64,000 bases of DNA from Echinarachnius parma (GCA_037951105.1 JBAMJV010003810.1:62001-126000), one strand, 5' to 3'. Shown: positions 1-9,976, counted from the first letter of the stretch. Notes: generated by a model not told the origin, from the letters alone. Numbers and translations: made by a program.

Positions 1-421
1 GGGGTAATCATCGGATCATGGCAATTTGATCAAGGAATATGATAAAAACATTGTCGACAGGCAGCAGTTTATATCTGGCAATTTATCTGTAGTCCCATCT
101 GCCCTCTAAAATAAAGCAAGCTGTACAGGAATTTCGAAATCAATAAATCACTTTTGTATCCTGTTCTTTTTAGGAGCATCATATGCATTCTCTTAAAAGC
201 CCACTCCACACCTTACGAGTCACCATGTGATCAATCAAACTCCGCTGTCATTGTTACGTCAGCGCTAAAGGTTAACTCCGGTCCCCTGAACGGTTGCCAA
301 TGTGATCAGAGGTAAATTGTGATGTGTGTGGTCGGCTTAAGTTGTTCCATGCAAGGACAATGTGCGGTGTTGAACGGTTTATAGATGCATATACCCATAG
401 ACCTAACTTTTTCTGGGATTC
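1..421. other. No gene recognised (left edge)
   Basis: I see no convincing exon, RNA gene or repeat here on either strand. The minus-strand ADAM-Ig gene must continue past this edge, because its last visible exon ends with an open phase-1 donor at 3621, but none of its later exons was recognised in this stretch. Confidence 0.5.
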
Positions 422-667
422 AACACTCGGAGAAAAAAAGGTTTCTTAAAGGATTCCACTTTTGTCCCATATTTGGAACCTTTAAAAGGTTCATTAAAGG
501 TCCTGAAGTTCATTAAAAGGTTCTAAATCACGTTAAAACAGGCACTTTGTAACCATTTTAGGTTCTTCATAGAACCATTTAAGGTAATTGAACACGTAAA
601 GAACCTTTTGGGAAGGTTCCAAGTACGGGACAAGAAGGTTCCAATTCGCACTTTTTTCTTAGAGTGA
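422..667. mobile_element. MITE-like element rich in AGGTTC/GAACCT motifs
   Basis: The stretch begins ACACTCGGAGAAAAAAAGG and ends with the near-inverted CACTTTTTTCTTAGAGTG, giving imperfect terminal inverted repeats. The interior is packed with AAAGGTTC-type motifs in both orientations. There is no ORF. I infer a non-autonomous DNA transposon; no target-site duplication was identified. Confidence 0.55.
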
Positions 668-858
668 AAAGTGATTTTTAATTCTTTAAGGTAGATCCTT
701 GGATGTATCTATGCCCGTAATTCATTACTAGTCTGTTATGTCTTGTGATTTTACCCTCTTTGATTTTGGTTGTTATAAAATACAGAATGTTTTACTTCAT
801 TTGTGAAGTGAAATTCGACATTCCAATAAAAAATGATGCAGGGAGCATATTTCCTCTG

Positions 859-891
859 ATGGCGGATGACTCTGACGACGAAACGCAAGGA
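859..891 (+). other. Candidate first coding exon with a strong splice donor (speculative)
   Basis: An ATG opens the acidic stretch MADDSDDETQG, which ends exactly at a consensus GTAAGT donor (892). Acidic N-termini of this kind are common in nuclear proteins. No matching downstream plus-strand exon was found, and an upstream out-of-frame ATG at 832 opens a short ORF. This may be chance. Confidence 0.15.
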
Positions 892-1321
892 GTAAGTCTA
901 ATTGTGCAAAGATTTTAATAATTGTGGGTTTTATGGCATGATACACATGCAAGGAATATAGCAAGAACTTAACTTGGTAAAATGTTGTTGTATGGTTGTG
1001 TATATCATATGTTTTCGTTTTATTCCCCTTCGAAACATCGTTCGCTAGCCGGTGGCGTTATGTTGCTAAACAAAGAACAGCCCGGAACTCTGGCGTCACG
1101 GCGCGTCCCCGCCGTGACACTGCGGTCTGCAGCTCGAGCAAAACATGAATAAAAGAATATAAAAAAGAACCGGGTCAAAACGAAAATGAATGATATTACA
1201 AATGATTGATGTAAATCTCCCAGATATGTGTGAATCATAATCTCCTGCTCTTCAAAACCATTTTAGTTTTAATTTCAATACCAATTCACTCACACAACTT
1301 GCACTTGCCAAGATTAGCACT

Positions 1322-2490
1322 GGGCAATTCCACGCCAAATGAGCCAAAAGTGGAAAAATTAAATGAGGATTATTTCTGATCTTGTTTATTTTTTCTGGAT
1401 TACTTTTGAATAAATCATGATTGATATCTTTTATTTTATATGATTTACAAAAATTATGGGTGTCTCCTAATAGGAGAAACGGACACCATAATACATGAAC
1501 CTAGACACATGGGACTACACAGTCCCTATTTCTAGATTGTCTTCATATTTTGCATTCCTTTCTGGTATTTTTCAGTTTAAAGGTACCAAATTGGATGATT
1601 GAATATCACAATGTGTGTTCAGGTGGTAATTTTAGTATTTTGAGGGCCCTAAAGTATATTTTTAATGAATCAAACTTCTGTCCTTACATTACCGAACAGT
1701 GAAGTATTTAACTTCTTGTGATTATTATACCAAAAGACAACATTAAGGAATGGATTACGAGCCAATATAACATGATATTCCTTTTAGATTGACAGAGATC
1801 GGATCATAACTGAAGAACATGAAAATCCATGTCCATTTTGCTGTCCTTCCGTTACCGGCCTCATTAGTGTCAATATTTAATACACGTAATGTAAAAAAAA
1901 TGTTTTTAAAATAGTAAATCAGAGGTGTTCCACCAAGAATCTCAGAAATGTAATTTGCAATGATGAATCATAAACAGGATCCTGGAATTATTTGATTAAA
2001 TTTCAAAAATTGACAGAGATCCGATCATAACTGAAGAACATGAAAATCCATGTCCGTTTTGCTGTCCTTCCGTTACCGGCCTCATTAGTGTCAAGTTTTA
2101 ATACACGTTATATAAAAAAAAAAATGTTTTTAAAATAGTAAATCAGAGGTGTTCCACCAAGAATCTCAGAAATGTAATTTGCAATGATGAATCATAAACA
2201 GGATCCTGTAATTATTTGATTGAATTTCAAAAATTGACAGAGATCCGATCATAACTGAAGAACATGAAAATCCATGTCCATTTTGCTGTCCTTCCGTTAC
2301 CGGCCTCATTAGTGTCAATATTTAATACACGTTATGTAAAAAAAAATGTTTTTAAAATAGTAAATCAGAGGTGTTCCAAGAATCTCAGAAATGTAATTTG
2401 CAATGATCAATCATAAACAGGATCCTGGAATTATTTGATTGAATTTCGAAAATTGCGTCTGAATGTCCTTCCGTTACCGTGGAATTGCCC
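1322..2490. mobile_element. Non-autonomous TIR element, 1.17 kb, containing a 3-fold internal repeat
   Basis: The left end reads GGGCAATTCCACG and the right end is its exact complement, CGTGGAATTGCCC. Both ends are flanked by CACT (1318-1321 and 2491-2494), a possible 4-bp target duplication. There is no transposase ORF. Most of the right half is the tandem repeat listed separately, whose sub-motif (tccttccgttacc) recurs next to the right terminus, so the array probably grew from subterminal sequence. Confidence 0.6.
1791..2456. repeat. Three tandem copies of a ~222-bp unit
   Basis: The block starting GACAGAGATC(C/G)GATCAT occurs at 1791, 2012 and 2236, spacings of 221 and 224 bp. Copies are nearly identical, differing by a few substitutions and by the length of an A-run, so the amplification is recent. 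The third copy runs into the terminus of the surrounding TIR element. Confidence 0.9.
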
Positions 2491-2816
2491 CACTGCAGTT
2501 CGCCAGTTGCAGTCGCAAAATAATAATTAATGGCATTAATGCACACATCCTGGCCCAATGACCAGAACAATGGTGATGATCCTCTCAAGTGGACAATTTA
2601 CATGCAATTTAAACTTATACGCTTAAGATAAACATACAGTTCATACACTCGTTCTGTTCAACGGTTGATCACTATGTTTTTAGGATGCATCGGTAAGCAA
2701 AACAGGGTTGAGGCCGACGAAGGGGTAGAACAGGGCTAATGGGAGGCGTGGGTATGCTGACTTTGTCGGCCTTCTAGTTTTACAAACAATTCAGATTAGA
2801 AAAAATTCAGTCTCAC

Positions 2817-2866
2817 CTAGTTTTGAAGTAGGTGTGCATTGGTGATGATAGAACCGTATATATTGT
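2817..2866 (-). pseudogene. Decayed partial copy of the second-half Ig4 exon of the ADAM-Ig gene
   Basis: On the minus strand this reads YGSIITNAHL and is followed by a donor (gtgaga), matching the end of the exon at 3621-3764. The copy then reads a TAG stop just before the donor, and its 5' half is missing. It lies downstream of the intact exon and is best read as a relic of a local exon duplication. Confidence 0.65.
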
Positions 2867-2969
2867 TTGGAATATACTAACCATAACCCAATATAAACTA
2901 TTCTCTGGTAAAAAGAACAATAATATTTTTAATGCTAAATATATTACTCATTGCGGATATAGTATCGTA

Positions 2970-3572
2970 AATAATATCGCTAGTGCTCAGCTCGCCTGTC
3001 AGGCGGAAACAAAGGCGTGCTCAACCAATCAGCAGGCCGCTGGCTCGGCTCGCTTGCTGGGACGGGGTTCAGTGCCTTTCCCAAGAACGGCATTGGTACA
3101 CACGTAGGGTAAAAGAAGCTATCAATATCCACCTCAATCCCAATAATTTCAACAGAGACAACGGGATCGATATCCCCGAATTTTGAATGCGTACGATACG
3201 CCGCCATGACACTCCCCGACCAGCCTGCCCCGACACGCCATTGATTCCACCCAGCAGGCGAGCCGAGCCAGCGGCCCGCTGATTGGTTGAGCACGCCTTT
3301 ATTTCCGCCCGATAGGCGAGCCGAGCCAGCGGCCCATTGATTGGTTGAGCACCCGTGTGCGTCGGCCAATAGGCCTTGTCCGTTATTGACCAATTAGGAG
3401 CGTACTCGCTCAAGCGGGATAGTGCGTTGGAGCCTACTGCCAGGTATAAAACATGCTTGCTTACAGTAGATTGTATCACCTGTGTTGCAGCGGCGCACGA
3501 AACGTCGTGATCTTTTAGATTCCTTGTTGACCATACATTGCGAGACAAACGAATATCACTAGCAATATTATT
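2970..3572. mobile_element. TIR element with internal inverted CCAAT-rich repeats
   Basis: The left end AATAATATCGCTAGTG mirrors the right end (3557-3572; complement AATAATATTGCTAGTG). Inside are repeated blocks holding gattggttgagc and gctcgcctgtcaggcgg-like motifs in both orientations, so the DNA can fold back on itself. GATTGG is an inverted CCAAT box, and a TATAAA (3445) is present. A related partial copy lies at 31285-31405. Overlapping short ORFs on both strands are products of the palindrome and not genes. Confidence 0.65.
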
Positions 3573-3620
3573 TCCGAATAATATTTTTGTTTCATATTAT
3601 AATAACTTAATAAGTCTCAC

Positions 3621-3764
3621 CTAGTACTGTGAGGTGTGCGTTGGTGATGATAGAGCCGTATCTATTAGTTGCCACACACTGCACAGCAGATGAGCTGTCC
3701 ACATCACTAGTCTGTAAGATGGTCAGAGTCCCTTGACCGTCTACTCCACTGACCTCCAACTGCA
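3621..3764 (-). CDS. ADAM-Ig gene: exon for second half of Ig4
   Basis: Starts after an acceptor with two bases completing the codon from the 4304-4441 exon, and ends phase 1 at a gtgaga donor. It encodes the C-terminal half of an Ig domain: GTLTILQTSDVDSSSAVQCV, then a conserved NRYGSI stretch and a final beta strand. The usual Asp-x-Gly-x-Tyr-x-Cys motif is altered to an SSSAVQC form, keeping the second Cys. The open donor shows that the gene continues beyond the window's left part. Confidence 0.82.
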
Positions 3765-4167
3765 CTGACTGACCTTCACGAAGTGGGAATTGATTTAATT
3801 ATAAAATATGATTTGCTTGACTATTCATTGTACACTTCCATTTACCTTATTCAAATGATGACTTATATCTGATTAAAATTTGATACCCTTGACTATTTCA
3901 TCACGCAATTATGTTGACTCAATTCAAATCGTGTTCATTCAATTTTAATTAAAATAAAATCTCAGCATTGATCAACACATTTAAAAGAGGGGATGCGAAT
4001 TTTGGTTCAATTATATTCAAAATTTATTAGGTTTGATTTAATTTAAGCATTGCATTTTTGTTGTTGCAAGAAACTTACAAAAATAATTATATTTCAATAA
4101 ATTTGTATTGCACTGTTCCTTTTCTGCAAGCCTTAAGTTTTATGAAATGAATAGTACATTGTTTACC

Positions 4168-4275
4168 CCATTCAGGACTGGTCCCTAAAACACTCGGGCT
4201 GGGGTCTATGGAGAATGCGTGTCTGTCATGCCATAATCAATGCATCCTCAACAGGTTTAATGGCCGAGGGGAAAC
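4168..4275. mobile_element. Copy of a short CAGGACTGG/TTAAC inverted-repeat mini-element
   Basis: The sequence ccattcaggactggtccctaa and a nearby ggtctatggagaatg match the element at 9628-9701 and the copy at 50550-50646. This copy is degraded at its right end. It is part of a dispersed family of roughly 70-110 bp with TTAAC-type termini. Confidence 0.45.
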
Positions 4276-4303
4276 AGACCAATACTGTGAGATATATACT
4301 TAC

Positions 4304-4441
4304 TGACTTCTTCCACTGGTTGGTTGTTGATGAGCCATGTGATGGTAGGGGTAGGATCCCCCGTGGCCCCACAGTGGAAAGAGACGGACACACCCACTGG
4401 CACCGTCACACTCTCAGGAAGGTCCACCCATGTTGGGGCAG
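4304..4441 (-). CDS. ADAM-Ig gene: exon for first half of Ig4
   Basis: Two bases after the acceptor complete the split codon, and the exon ends phase 1 at a consensus gtaagt donor. It reads PTWVDLPESVTVPVGVSVSF, then HCGATGDPTPTITWLINNQ: a typical first Ig half with the B-strand Cys and the C-strand Trp. It is the only one of three neighbouring copies that keeps both open frame and splice donor. Confidence 0.85.
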
Positions 4442-4514
4442 CTATACAAACACAAAATAAATATGTCAAATAAATAATACATTGGAAACAAATCATAAAG
4501 AAGTGATTGTGATT

Positions 4515-4636
4515 TTGGTTGTTGATGAGCCATGTGATGGTAGGGGTAGGATCCCCCGTGACCCCACAGTGGAAAGAGATGGATACACCCACTGGCACCG
4601 TCACACTCTCAGGTAGGGCCACCCATGTTGGGGCAG
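4515..4636 (-). pseudogene. Tandem copy of the Ig4 first-half exon, donor missing
   Basis: Near-identical to the functional exon from the acceptor through WLINNQ, with an open frame, but it is joined to intron sequence right after NNQ and has no splice donor. It therefore cannot act as an internal exon with standard splicing. The ~180-bp unit includes the end of the preceding intron. Confidence 0.75.
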
Positions 4637-4711
4637 CTATACAAACACAAAATAAATATGTCAAATAAATAATACATTGGAAACAAATCATGAAAAAGTG
4701 ATTGTGATTTT

Positions 4712-4833
4712 GTTTTTTAAAAGGCCAGGTGCTATATGGGGTGGGATCCCCCGTGGCCCCACAGTAGAAGGAGACCGATACACCCACTGGCACCGTCACA
4801 CTGAGGAAGGGCTTCGCTACCATGTTGGGGCAG
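4712..4833 (-). pseudogene. Second tandem copy of the Ig4 first-half exon, frameshifted
   Basis: It starts with the same acceptor and CCCCAACATGG, but a 1-bp loss turns the next codon into TAG, and the tail (CCATATAGCACC) has further changes. It is the most decayed of the three copies and lies farthest upstream in the gene. Confidence 0.75.
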
Positions 4834-5377
4834 CTATAACAATCACATTTATAAAAACATATTTTATTTAATTTATTTATTTCCACAAATGGGTGGGATG
4901 GCCCTTTTAGCAGAAACTGATTTTCAAAGGGGTCCCGTGAAGGGTTAGCATGGAAACATTAAATAACATAAGTAAAACATTCTGGGAGAAAATTAAGAGA
5001 AAACGCTTGGAAACATATTTACATATACAATAACATTTAAGAACAGATAACTATGCCTGTTATATATATATTTTGCATACCACACATTTTGCTCTAGATC
5101 ATACTATGAAGGTTTACAAATCAATTTCTTCTAATTCGAATACAACCTGACATTAACTACAAAAAAGGTACACATCTTTAATGTAACTAATGTAATTTGT
5201 AACTCCTGCGGTTGGAAGTTTATAAAATGAACAACCTAAAAATAGATGGCACACTGCTCTAAAGCATGAAGTAAAAAAGCCAAATATTTGCTCAAGCAAA
5301 CACATTACACATAATATACAACACATATCTGGCAAATTTTTGGTCTCATTTTTTCAAAATATCCAAATTTGACTTAC

Positions 5378-5565
5378 CCCTGACTTGTAGTGTGACGGGA
5401 TATTCTACCCTGTCCCCAGCACCATTGTCTGCGATGCACACATAGGATCCTGCGTCTTGCGGCTGGAGGTCAGTGATCACCAACTCCTGACCGTAGCTGG
5501 TGTGCGACGACCGATTCGTTGGGAGTTCATCCCCTCTCCTCTCCCACCAAATTTGAGGTACAGGG
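5378..5565 (-). CDS. ADAM-Ig gene: exon for second half of Ig3
   Basis: A single C after the ttag acceptor completes an Asn codon from the previous exon, giving GNPVPQIWWERRGDELP, then QPQDAGSYVCIADNGAGDRV, the canonical Asp-x-Gly-x-Tyr-x-Cys ending of an Ig domain. It ends phase 1 at gtaagt. The combined Ig3 resembles the third Ig domain of L1-family adhesion molecules. Confidence 0.9.
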
Positions 5566-5884
5566 CTAAGATGAATTACAAGGAGATGTCATGGAGTTAT
5601 GTTGACATGTATCGAAAGGATTCATTTATATTGCCTATTTTAAAAACTATGGAACACTCGTCATGGTCAAATGCTTATAAATTGTTGTCTCCTCTGCACT
5701 CAGTCTTTGTAATAGTAGCTCCACACTGTATTTACAAAGAGCAAATCTTTACATCAAAGTTCCTGAAGCAAAATTCAAATGTTTTATTTGTATGCTTATT
5801 GTATAAACACTGAAACATTCATTGTCAAAAGTTCAAATGTTGGCTAATATGCAGCAAGCCCTTTTAGCTGCCCAGTACTGTATT

Positions 5885-5964
5885 TAACCCCTTCACTACA
5901 GGAACCAGGTGGGTTGTGTACAAAGTCTATGGGGATTTCAGAAACTCAAAGGGAACGGGTTAAG
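5885..5964. mobile_element. Short inverted-repeat mini-element with TTAACCC ends
   Basis: It begins TTTAACCCCTTCAC and ends GGGAACGGGTTAA. The interior has acccggttcc-like and TTTGTACACAACCCACC-like motifs in inverse orientation. Related copies are visible near 7324-7370, 9860-9928, 14860-14942 and 32309-32389, so this is a dispersed family of very small non-autonomous elements. Confidence 0.6.
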
Positions 5965-5985
5965 ATGGGTAAATTGGTAACCTAC

Positions 5986-6082
5986 TTTCCAACAGCGACA
6001 CACTTCAAGCTGAGCTGTTCACCTTGCAGTCCAGTCTCAGTGCTTTGTGGAGAGTAGACTAGTCTTGGTGGCTGAGCAGACT
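5986..6082 (-). CDS. ADAM-Ig gene: exon for first half of Ig3
   Basis: Two bases complete the previous codon after a T-rich tract and TAG acceptor. The exon reads SAQPPRLVYSPQSTE, then GEQLSLKCVAVG, and ends phase 2 at gtaggt. The pattern (Pro-rich linker strand, then Leu-x-Leu-x-Cys) matches the start of an I-set Ig domain. Confidence 0.87.
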
Positions 6083-6623
6083 CTACAAAAAAAAAAAATG
6101 GTAATGGAGAATATATTATTCTTACAATTTGATATCACTTACATTATTTCCATTTTTTGTCACAACAAATTTTAGTCACTTGATATGTCTCATAATTACG
6201 TCATGTGCTACAATCATAAAAAATAAAATAAAACCTGTGTTAATAAAAAAATATAAAAAATTTGAGTTCTCAGTGCTGATTGTTTTGACACATTATGAGT
6301 AATAAGAGTAATACATGACAACAGGGATACTTTTTTTACAGATACAATATTCTACAACCCATATACAGGTATACAGGGAACAGAAGTAGTGATGTCACAT
6401 TCTTTGGTTACAACATACAATGTTGTAACATTTCTAAATAATTTGCCTTCCGATTCTTGCTTTTGGTCGTGGGTTAAAGCTGGACGATTGCCTTCTTAGC
6501 AACTGCTCGGTCAGAAATGTCTGGCTTACCTGACATTGTTTAGAACCATTACACATGGCAATGAAAAGTGGTGATGTCACACATTGGTACTCTATTCTAT
6601 ACTCTGATGATGCATTTACTTAC

Positions 6624-6914
6624 TCTTGACTAGGAGGTTGATCCGCGGAGACTCGATCCTGACTCCCATCACCTCGTTGACCACGATGCAGTGGTAGAGC
6701 CCCGAGTCTCGCTCCTTGGCGTTGGCGATGACCAGGTTACCCCGAGGATCCTGGGATATGCGTCTACTGTACGCAATGGGTTCGCCAGAAGCGTTGAGGG
6801 CCCAGGAAATGAGAGGCGGGGGTACGCTGAGGGGCGGGTTGCATGCTAGGATCGCAGGGTCGCCAACATTCACCTCTCTGATGGTGCCGGGACTGGCGGA
6901 GAAACGACCCATTG
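6624..6914 (-). CDS. ADAM-Ig gene: complete Ig2 in one exon
   Basis: After ttag the exon runs in frame for 291 bp and ends phase 1 at gtaagt. It encodes a whole Ig domain: VNVGDPAILACNPPLS, PPPLISWALN, NLVIANAKERDSGLYHC and a closing strand. The CNPP.S.PP..ISW block is characteristic of the second Ig domain of the L1/neurofascin/NrCAM group, which is my basis for calling this region L1-like. Partial decayed copies follow at 6961-7058 and 7203-7240. Confidence 0.9.
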
Positions 6915-6960
6915 CTAAGAAGAGAAATTAATCCAATGTACACTTGGAATGATATTACAA

Positions 6961-7058
6961 ACTTGAGGGCCCAGGAAATGAGAGGTACATGTAGGGGTAA
7001 GCTCAAAGGTGGGTTGCACTCCCAAGGACTGGCAGAAAATTGGCCCATGGCCAAGTAG
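6961..7058 (-). pseudogene. Partial copy of the Ig2 exon
   Basis: The minus strand reads MGQFSASPW, then ECNPPLSL, then PLISWAL, clearly matching the intact Ig2 exon but with deletions and small insertions. It lies immediately 5' (in gene direction) of the functional exon. Confidence 0.75.
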
Positions 7059-7202
7059 AGAAATTAATCAAAATTATACTTTATTCTTCAATCATAAATC
7101 TTTGGAATAATAAATGATACAACAAGGACTTGCTAAGAATAAAAAATAGACTTTTTTTTTTTTAATTCTAAAACTTTGTTAAATTTTTGTTTTATAGATG
7201 AT

Positions 7203-7240
7203 ACAACAGTACTGGCAGAGAAACAACCCATGGGTAAGAA
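7203..7240 (-). pseudogene. Short third copy of the start of the Ig2 exon
   Basis: The sequence actggcagagaaacaaccca resembles the first bases of the Ig2 exon and its acceptor (actggcggagaaacgaccca at 6892-6911). Only the exon start is recognisable. Confidence 0.5.
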
Positions 7241-7451
7241 AAGGAGCAAAATAAATTATTCTCCTCCTTAAGAACTTCTTAACAAAAAATGAATTGCATT
7301 AAAATGAGGCATTACTATTTACCTGTTCACTACTATAACCCATCAGGTTCCCGTAGGCAATGGGTTACCTGTCAGCCTAACTGAGCTCTTGCCTGAAATG
7401 GTGATAACGTATAGATTTGACTATGTTACATAAGGAAAACAATATAACTAC

Positions 7452-7630
7452 CTGCTCGTTTGACTGAGCTTTTGGGAGACACAGCGGTTGTGTAGATATT
7501 GGACACCAGACACTGGTAGATGCCCACATCACCGTAGCCAGGGAACTGGATGGTGAGGTTGCCATGACGGAGCCACATGCGGGGATCATTAGCAATGTCA
7601 ATCTCCTCTCCATCCTTTAACCAGATGTAG
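7452..7630 (-). CDS. ADAM-Ig gene: exon for second half of Ig1
   Basis: One base completes a Ser codon from the large upstream exon; the exon ends phase 1. It reads YIWLKDGEEIDIANDPRMWL, then GNLTIQFPGYGDVGIYQC and LVSNIYTTAVS. The Ile-Ala-x-Asp-Pro-Arg stretch and the Gly-x-Tyr-Gln-Cys ending resemble Ig1 of neurofascin/L1-type proteins. Confidence 0.9.
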
Positions 7631-7939
7631 CTGCAACAGGGTAGGCAAAGGACAAATAAGTTTATCCATTATTAATGGGAAAGAAGGGAAAGATTTCATC
7701 ATGAAGTCACTTTGTAACATAAACTTTAGGCCCACAAATAACATTTTTAAAACTTATAAAAGTTAGTTACATATATTATTCCAGGCTTGAACACAGTTCT
7801 AATAAATCAGTTAGTACTTAACAGGCTCAAGGCTGATGTATATTTTTCTGTGACTATCCTAAAATTAACTAGAATGACAGTATTCAAACAAATTTCACAA
7901 GCAGTTACAAAAGAAAGACATGTAGGAATTATGTAGTAC

Positions 7940-9030
7940 CTTATAACAGAGAGTCCAGAGGCCTCACAGTTGAGTTTTAGGTCCCTGCCAGTGACGATGT
8001 ACAGCTCTGGATCTGGTTCAACTACAAACATTGGAGGATCTGACAGCTCTGTGATTCCTAACCTCTGCATGATCTCCTCCACTTCAGCTTGCTCACCATA
8101 GATGGGAGAGTTGACTCCAGTCGCTGGAGATAAAATGGAAGCCACAGTACATGTTGCACGTGTGGTAGCAACATCAGGTTTCTGTGGTTCAACTATGGAG
8201 GACCCGTCAATTGGGTCTAATTCTTCCAAACTACCATGTATTCCGTTATTGGATGCATTGGGATTCACCACTACAGGGGTTGCTGTTGAAGACGCTCCCT
8301 CGGTTGGTTCAATTTCTTGCTCTGGGTAGTGGGCAAAGACAGGAGGAGTTGTAGGAAGTGCCTTTGATAGTTGCGATTGTTGCCTGGTTGCTGGCGAGGT
8401 TGTGGAAGGTGCCTTCGTCTGTGCTTGTTGTCTGATGGCTGGTTTGGAGATCACTCTTTCCGTTACTTCAATGTCATTTTGCTCCTCATCTAGTCCAACT
8501 TCATTCTCCTCAGCATTCAAGGAGGACAAGGTTGTTGCCATAGCAGGCAAGTTTGCATGAGTGGCTTCAAACTTATTGGGTGTTGTCGGTATCTTCACGT
8601 GAGTGGTCAGAGTTGCAGGTGGCTTTGGGTTGTTTGCAACGAGCAGAGAATTGGTGTCAGTGGACGATGTGGTGGAAGTGGTCGACAACTTTGCTAGCAC
8701 TGTTGCAAGAGGCTCTGGAATGTTGGCAACAAGCAAGGCATCGGTGTCAATGGTGTTGAACCTCTCCTCTACCTCTTCCTCAACTCGCTGAAGATCACGA
8801 TTGATTTCCGCATCTTCTTCGATTCTCCCAAGATTTGGGTTGATTTCTGCATTCTGGTTTAGGGAAAGGGAGCTGATGTCTGCACTTACTGGTGCCGCTT
8901 GCCACTCAGTTGCAGGTGCCTCGATGGGAGCTGTGACAACCTCTGCGGCAGCCACAATCTGGCTGGAGCGACGGTCACAATCCTGCATCCTGCGACATTC
9001 ACTGGCGACACAGCAGGCATCACTGCACTC
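7940..9030 (-). CDS. ADAM-Ig gene: large exon with disintegrin tail, low-complexity linker and first half of Ig1
   Basis: This 1,091-bp exon is open throughout (phase 0 start, phase 2 end). It begins ECSDACCVASECRRMQDC, which continues the disintegrin domain but stops after this Cys cluster: the disintegrin loop and the Cys-rich domain of normal ADAMs are absent. About 300 residues follow that are rich in Thr, Ser, Pro, Ala and Glu with little hydrophobic content, suggesting an extended, possibly O-glycosylated stalk. The exon ends with FVVEPDPELYIVTGRDLKLN and CEAS, the first Ig half. Purpose of the stalk is inferred from composition only. Confidence 0.88.
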
Positions 9031-9516
9031 CTATCATGTGGATCACAAAATAAAGGGGAAAAAGGAAGAAATAGAGGCTTTAAAAACTTGTGAAGGGAAC
9101 GACCACTTAGGAGAGAAGTTTAATTTTGATGAGTCTTAAACCTGCCTGTAGGCAGACTACTTGAAGACTGAAGGGAAGGATGGCAATGTGATCAAATGTT
9201 GTATTCTATACCCTTAATTCAGGTATGTGGATTACAAAGGGCAAAAATCCATAAGGTTCAATTGTGTGAATATTAATTAGCGGAGAAGAAATATGTGAGA
9301 ACTGACTGCCTATATATATTATTGTATCCTGCAACATTTAGTTGCAATACAGCTCCAATGAACCCTTATCTGAAGCATCAAGGGAGAAAATGCAAACCAA
9401 AATGTACAACCGGTACCCCTATAAATGGATGCAATAATAATAATAATAATAATGCAAACTGCAAATACAAAGATAAATTACTGAATAAATTTGAAAAGAA
9501 AGGTGAATATTCTTAC

Positions 9517-9603
9517 TTGAGGCTCTCCACAATCACACTCCTCCCTGTCTTCAACAAGACCATTCTAACAAAGTGCGCCCCTCGGATAGGAGAGACAATA
9601 TTA
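9517..9603 (-). pseudogene. Decayed copy of the disintegrin exon (stop in place of the Gly after Cys)
   Basis: It reads YPRGALC, a TAG stop, then NGLVED and EECDCGEPQ followed by gtaag. The splice donor and the 3' end match the functional exon (9977-10145) closely, but an in-frame stop replaces the Gly of CGNG. Confidence 0.8.
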
Positions 9604-9627
9604 CAGAAAGTGACCAAAACTCCAAAT

Positions 9628-9701
9628 TAACCTGTTCAGGACTGATTGATTTTGCTCTAAGATGTATTCTCCATAGACCCTAGCCAGTCCTGAATGGGTT
9701 A
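9628..9701. mobile_element. Complete ~75-bp CAGGACTGG/TTAAC mini-element
   Basis: The left end TTAACCTGTTCAGGACTG is mirrored by CCAGTCCTGAATGGGTTAA. With terminal repeats of about 19 bp it is nearly all inverted repeat. It sits between two disintegrin exon copies. Confidence 0.65.
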
Positions 9702-9741
9702 AAAGAGAAATTACAGAATGGCGTTACTGAATTATACTTAC

Positions 9742-9828
9742 TTGAGGCTCTCCACAATCACACTCCTCTCCCTCTTCCACAAGACCATTCCCACTGAATG
9801 GGCTCATTGGATAGGACGGACAATCTAA
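9742..9828 (-). pseudogene. Second copy of the disintegrin exon (open frame, Cys changed to Ser)
   Basis: The minus strand reads [20 protein letters not shown] then GEPQ and a gtaag donor. The frame is open, but the Cys before GNG has become Ser and the 5' part of the exon is shorter. It could still be used as an alternative exon only if an acceptor exists upstream, which I could not establish. Confidence 0.75.
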
Positions 9829-9859
9829 CAGACACCCAAACTCCAAATAAAAAGAGAAA

Positions 9860-9928
9860 TTAACCCGTTCCCTACGAGTTCATTGACTTTGTACACAACC
9901 CACCCGGTTCCCGTAGTCAAGGGGTTTA
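9860..9928. mobile_element. Short TTAACCCGTTC mini-element
   Basis: Starts TTAACCCGTTCCCTACGAG and ends with an inverted counterpart (cccgtagtcaaggggttta). It contains TTTGTACACAACCCACC, shared in inverse orientation with the copy at 5885-5964. Confidence 0.6.
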
Positions 9929-9976
9929 GGAATGTCACTAATGATGGGATCTGAAAAGGAAGGTGAATATTCTTAC

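Noticed and set aside
3069-3548. 159-codon minus-strand ORF in the CCAAT-rich element
   Set aside because: It is built from inverted repeat blocks of a TIR element and shares the same peptide with overlapping ORFs on both strands.
4257-4886. Single 209-codon exon containing three Ig units
   Set aside because: The frame runs through intron text with splice acceptors before each unit; the functional exon alone has a donor and fits neighbouring phases.
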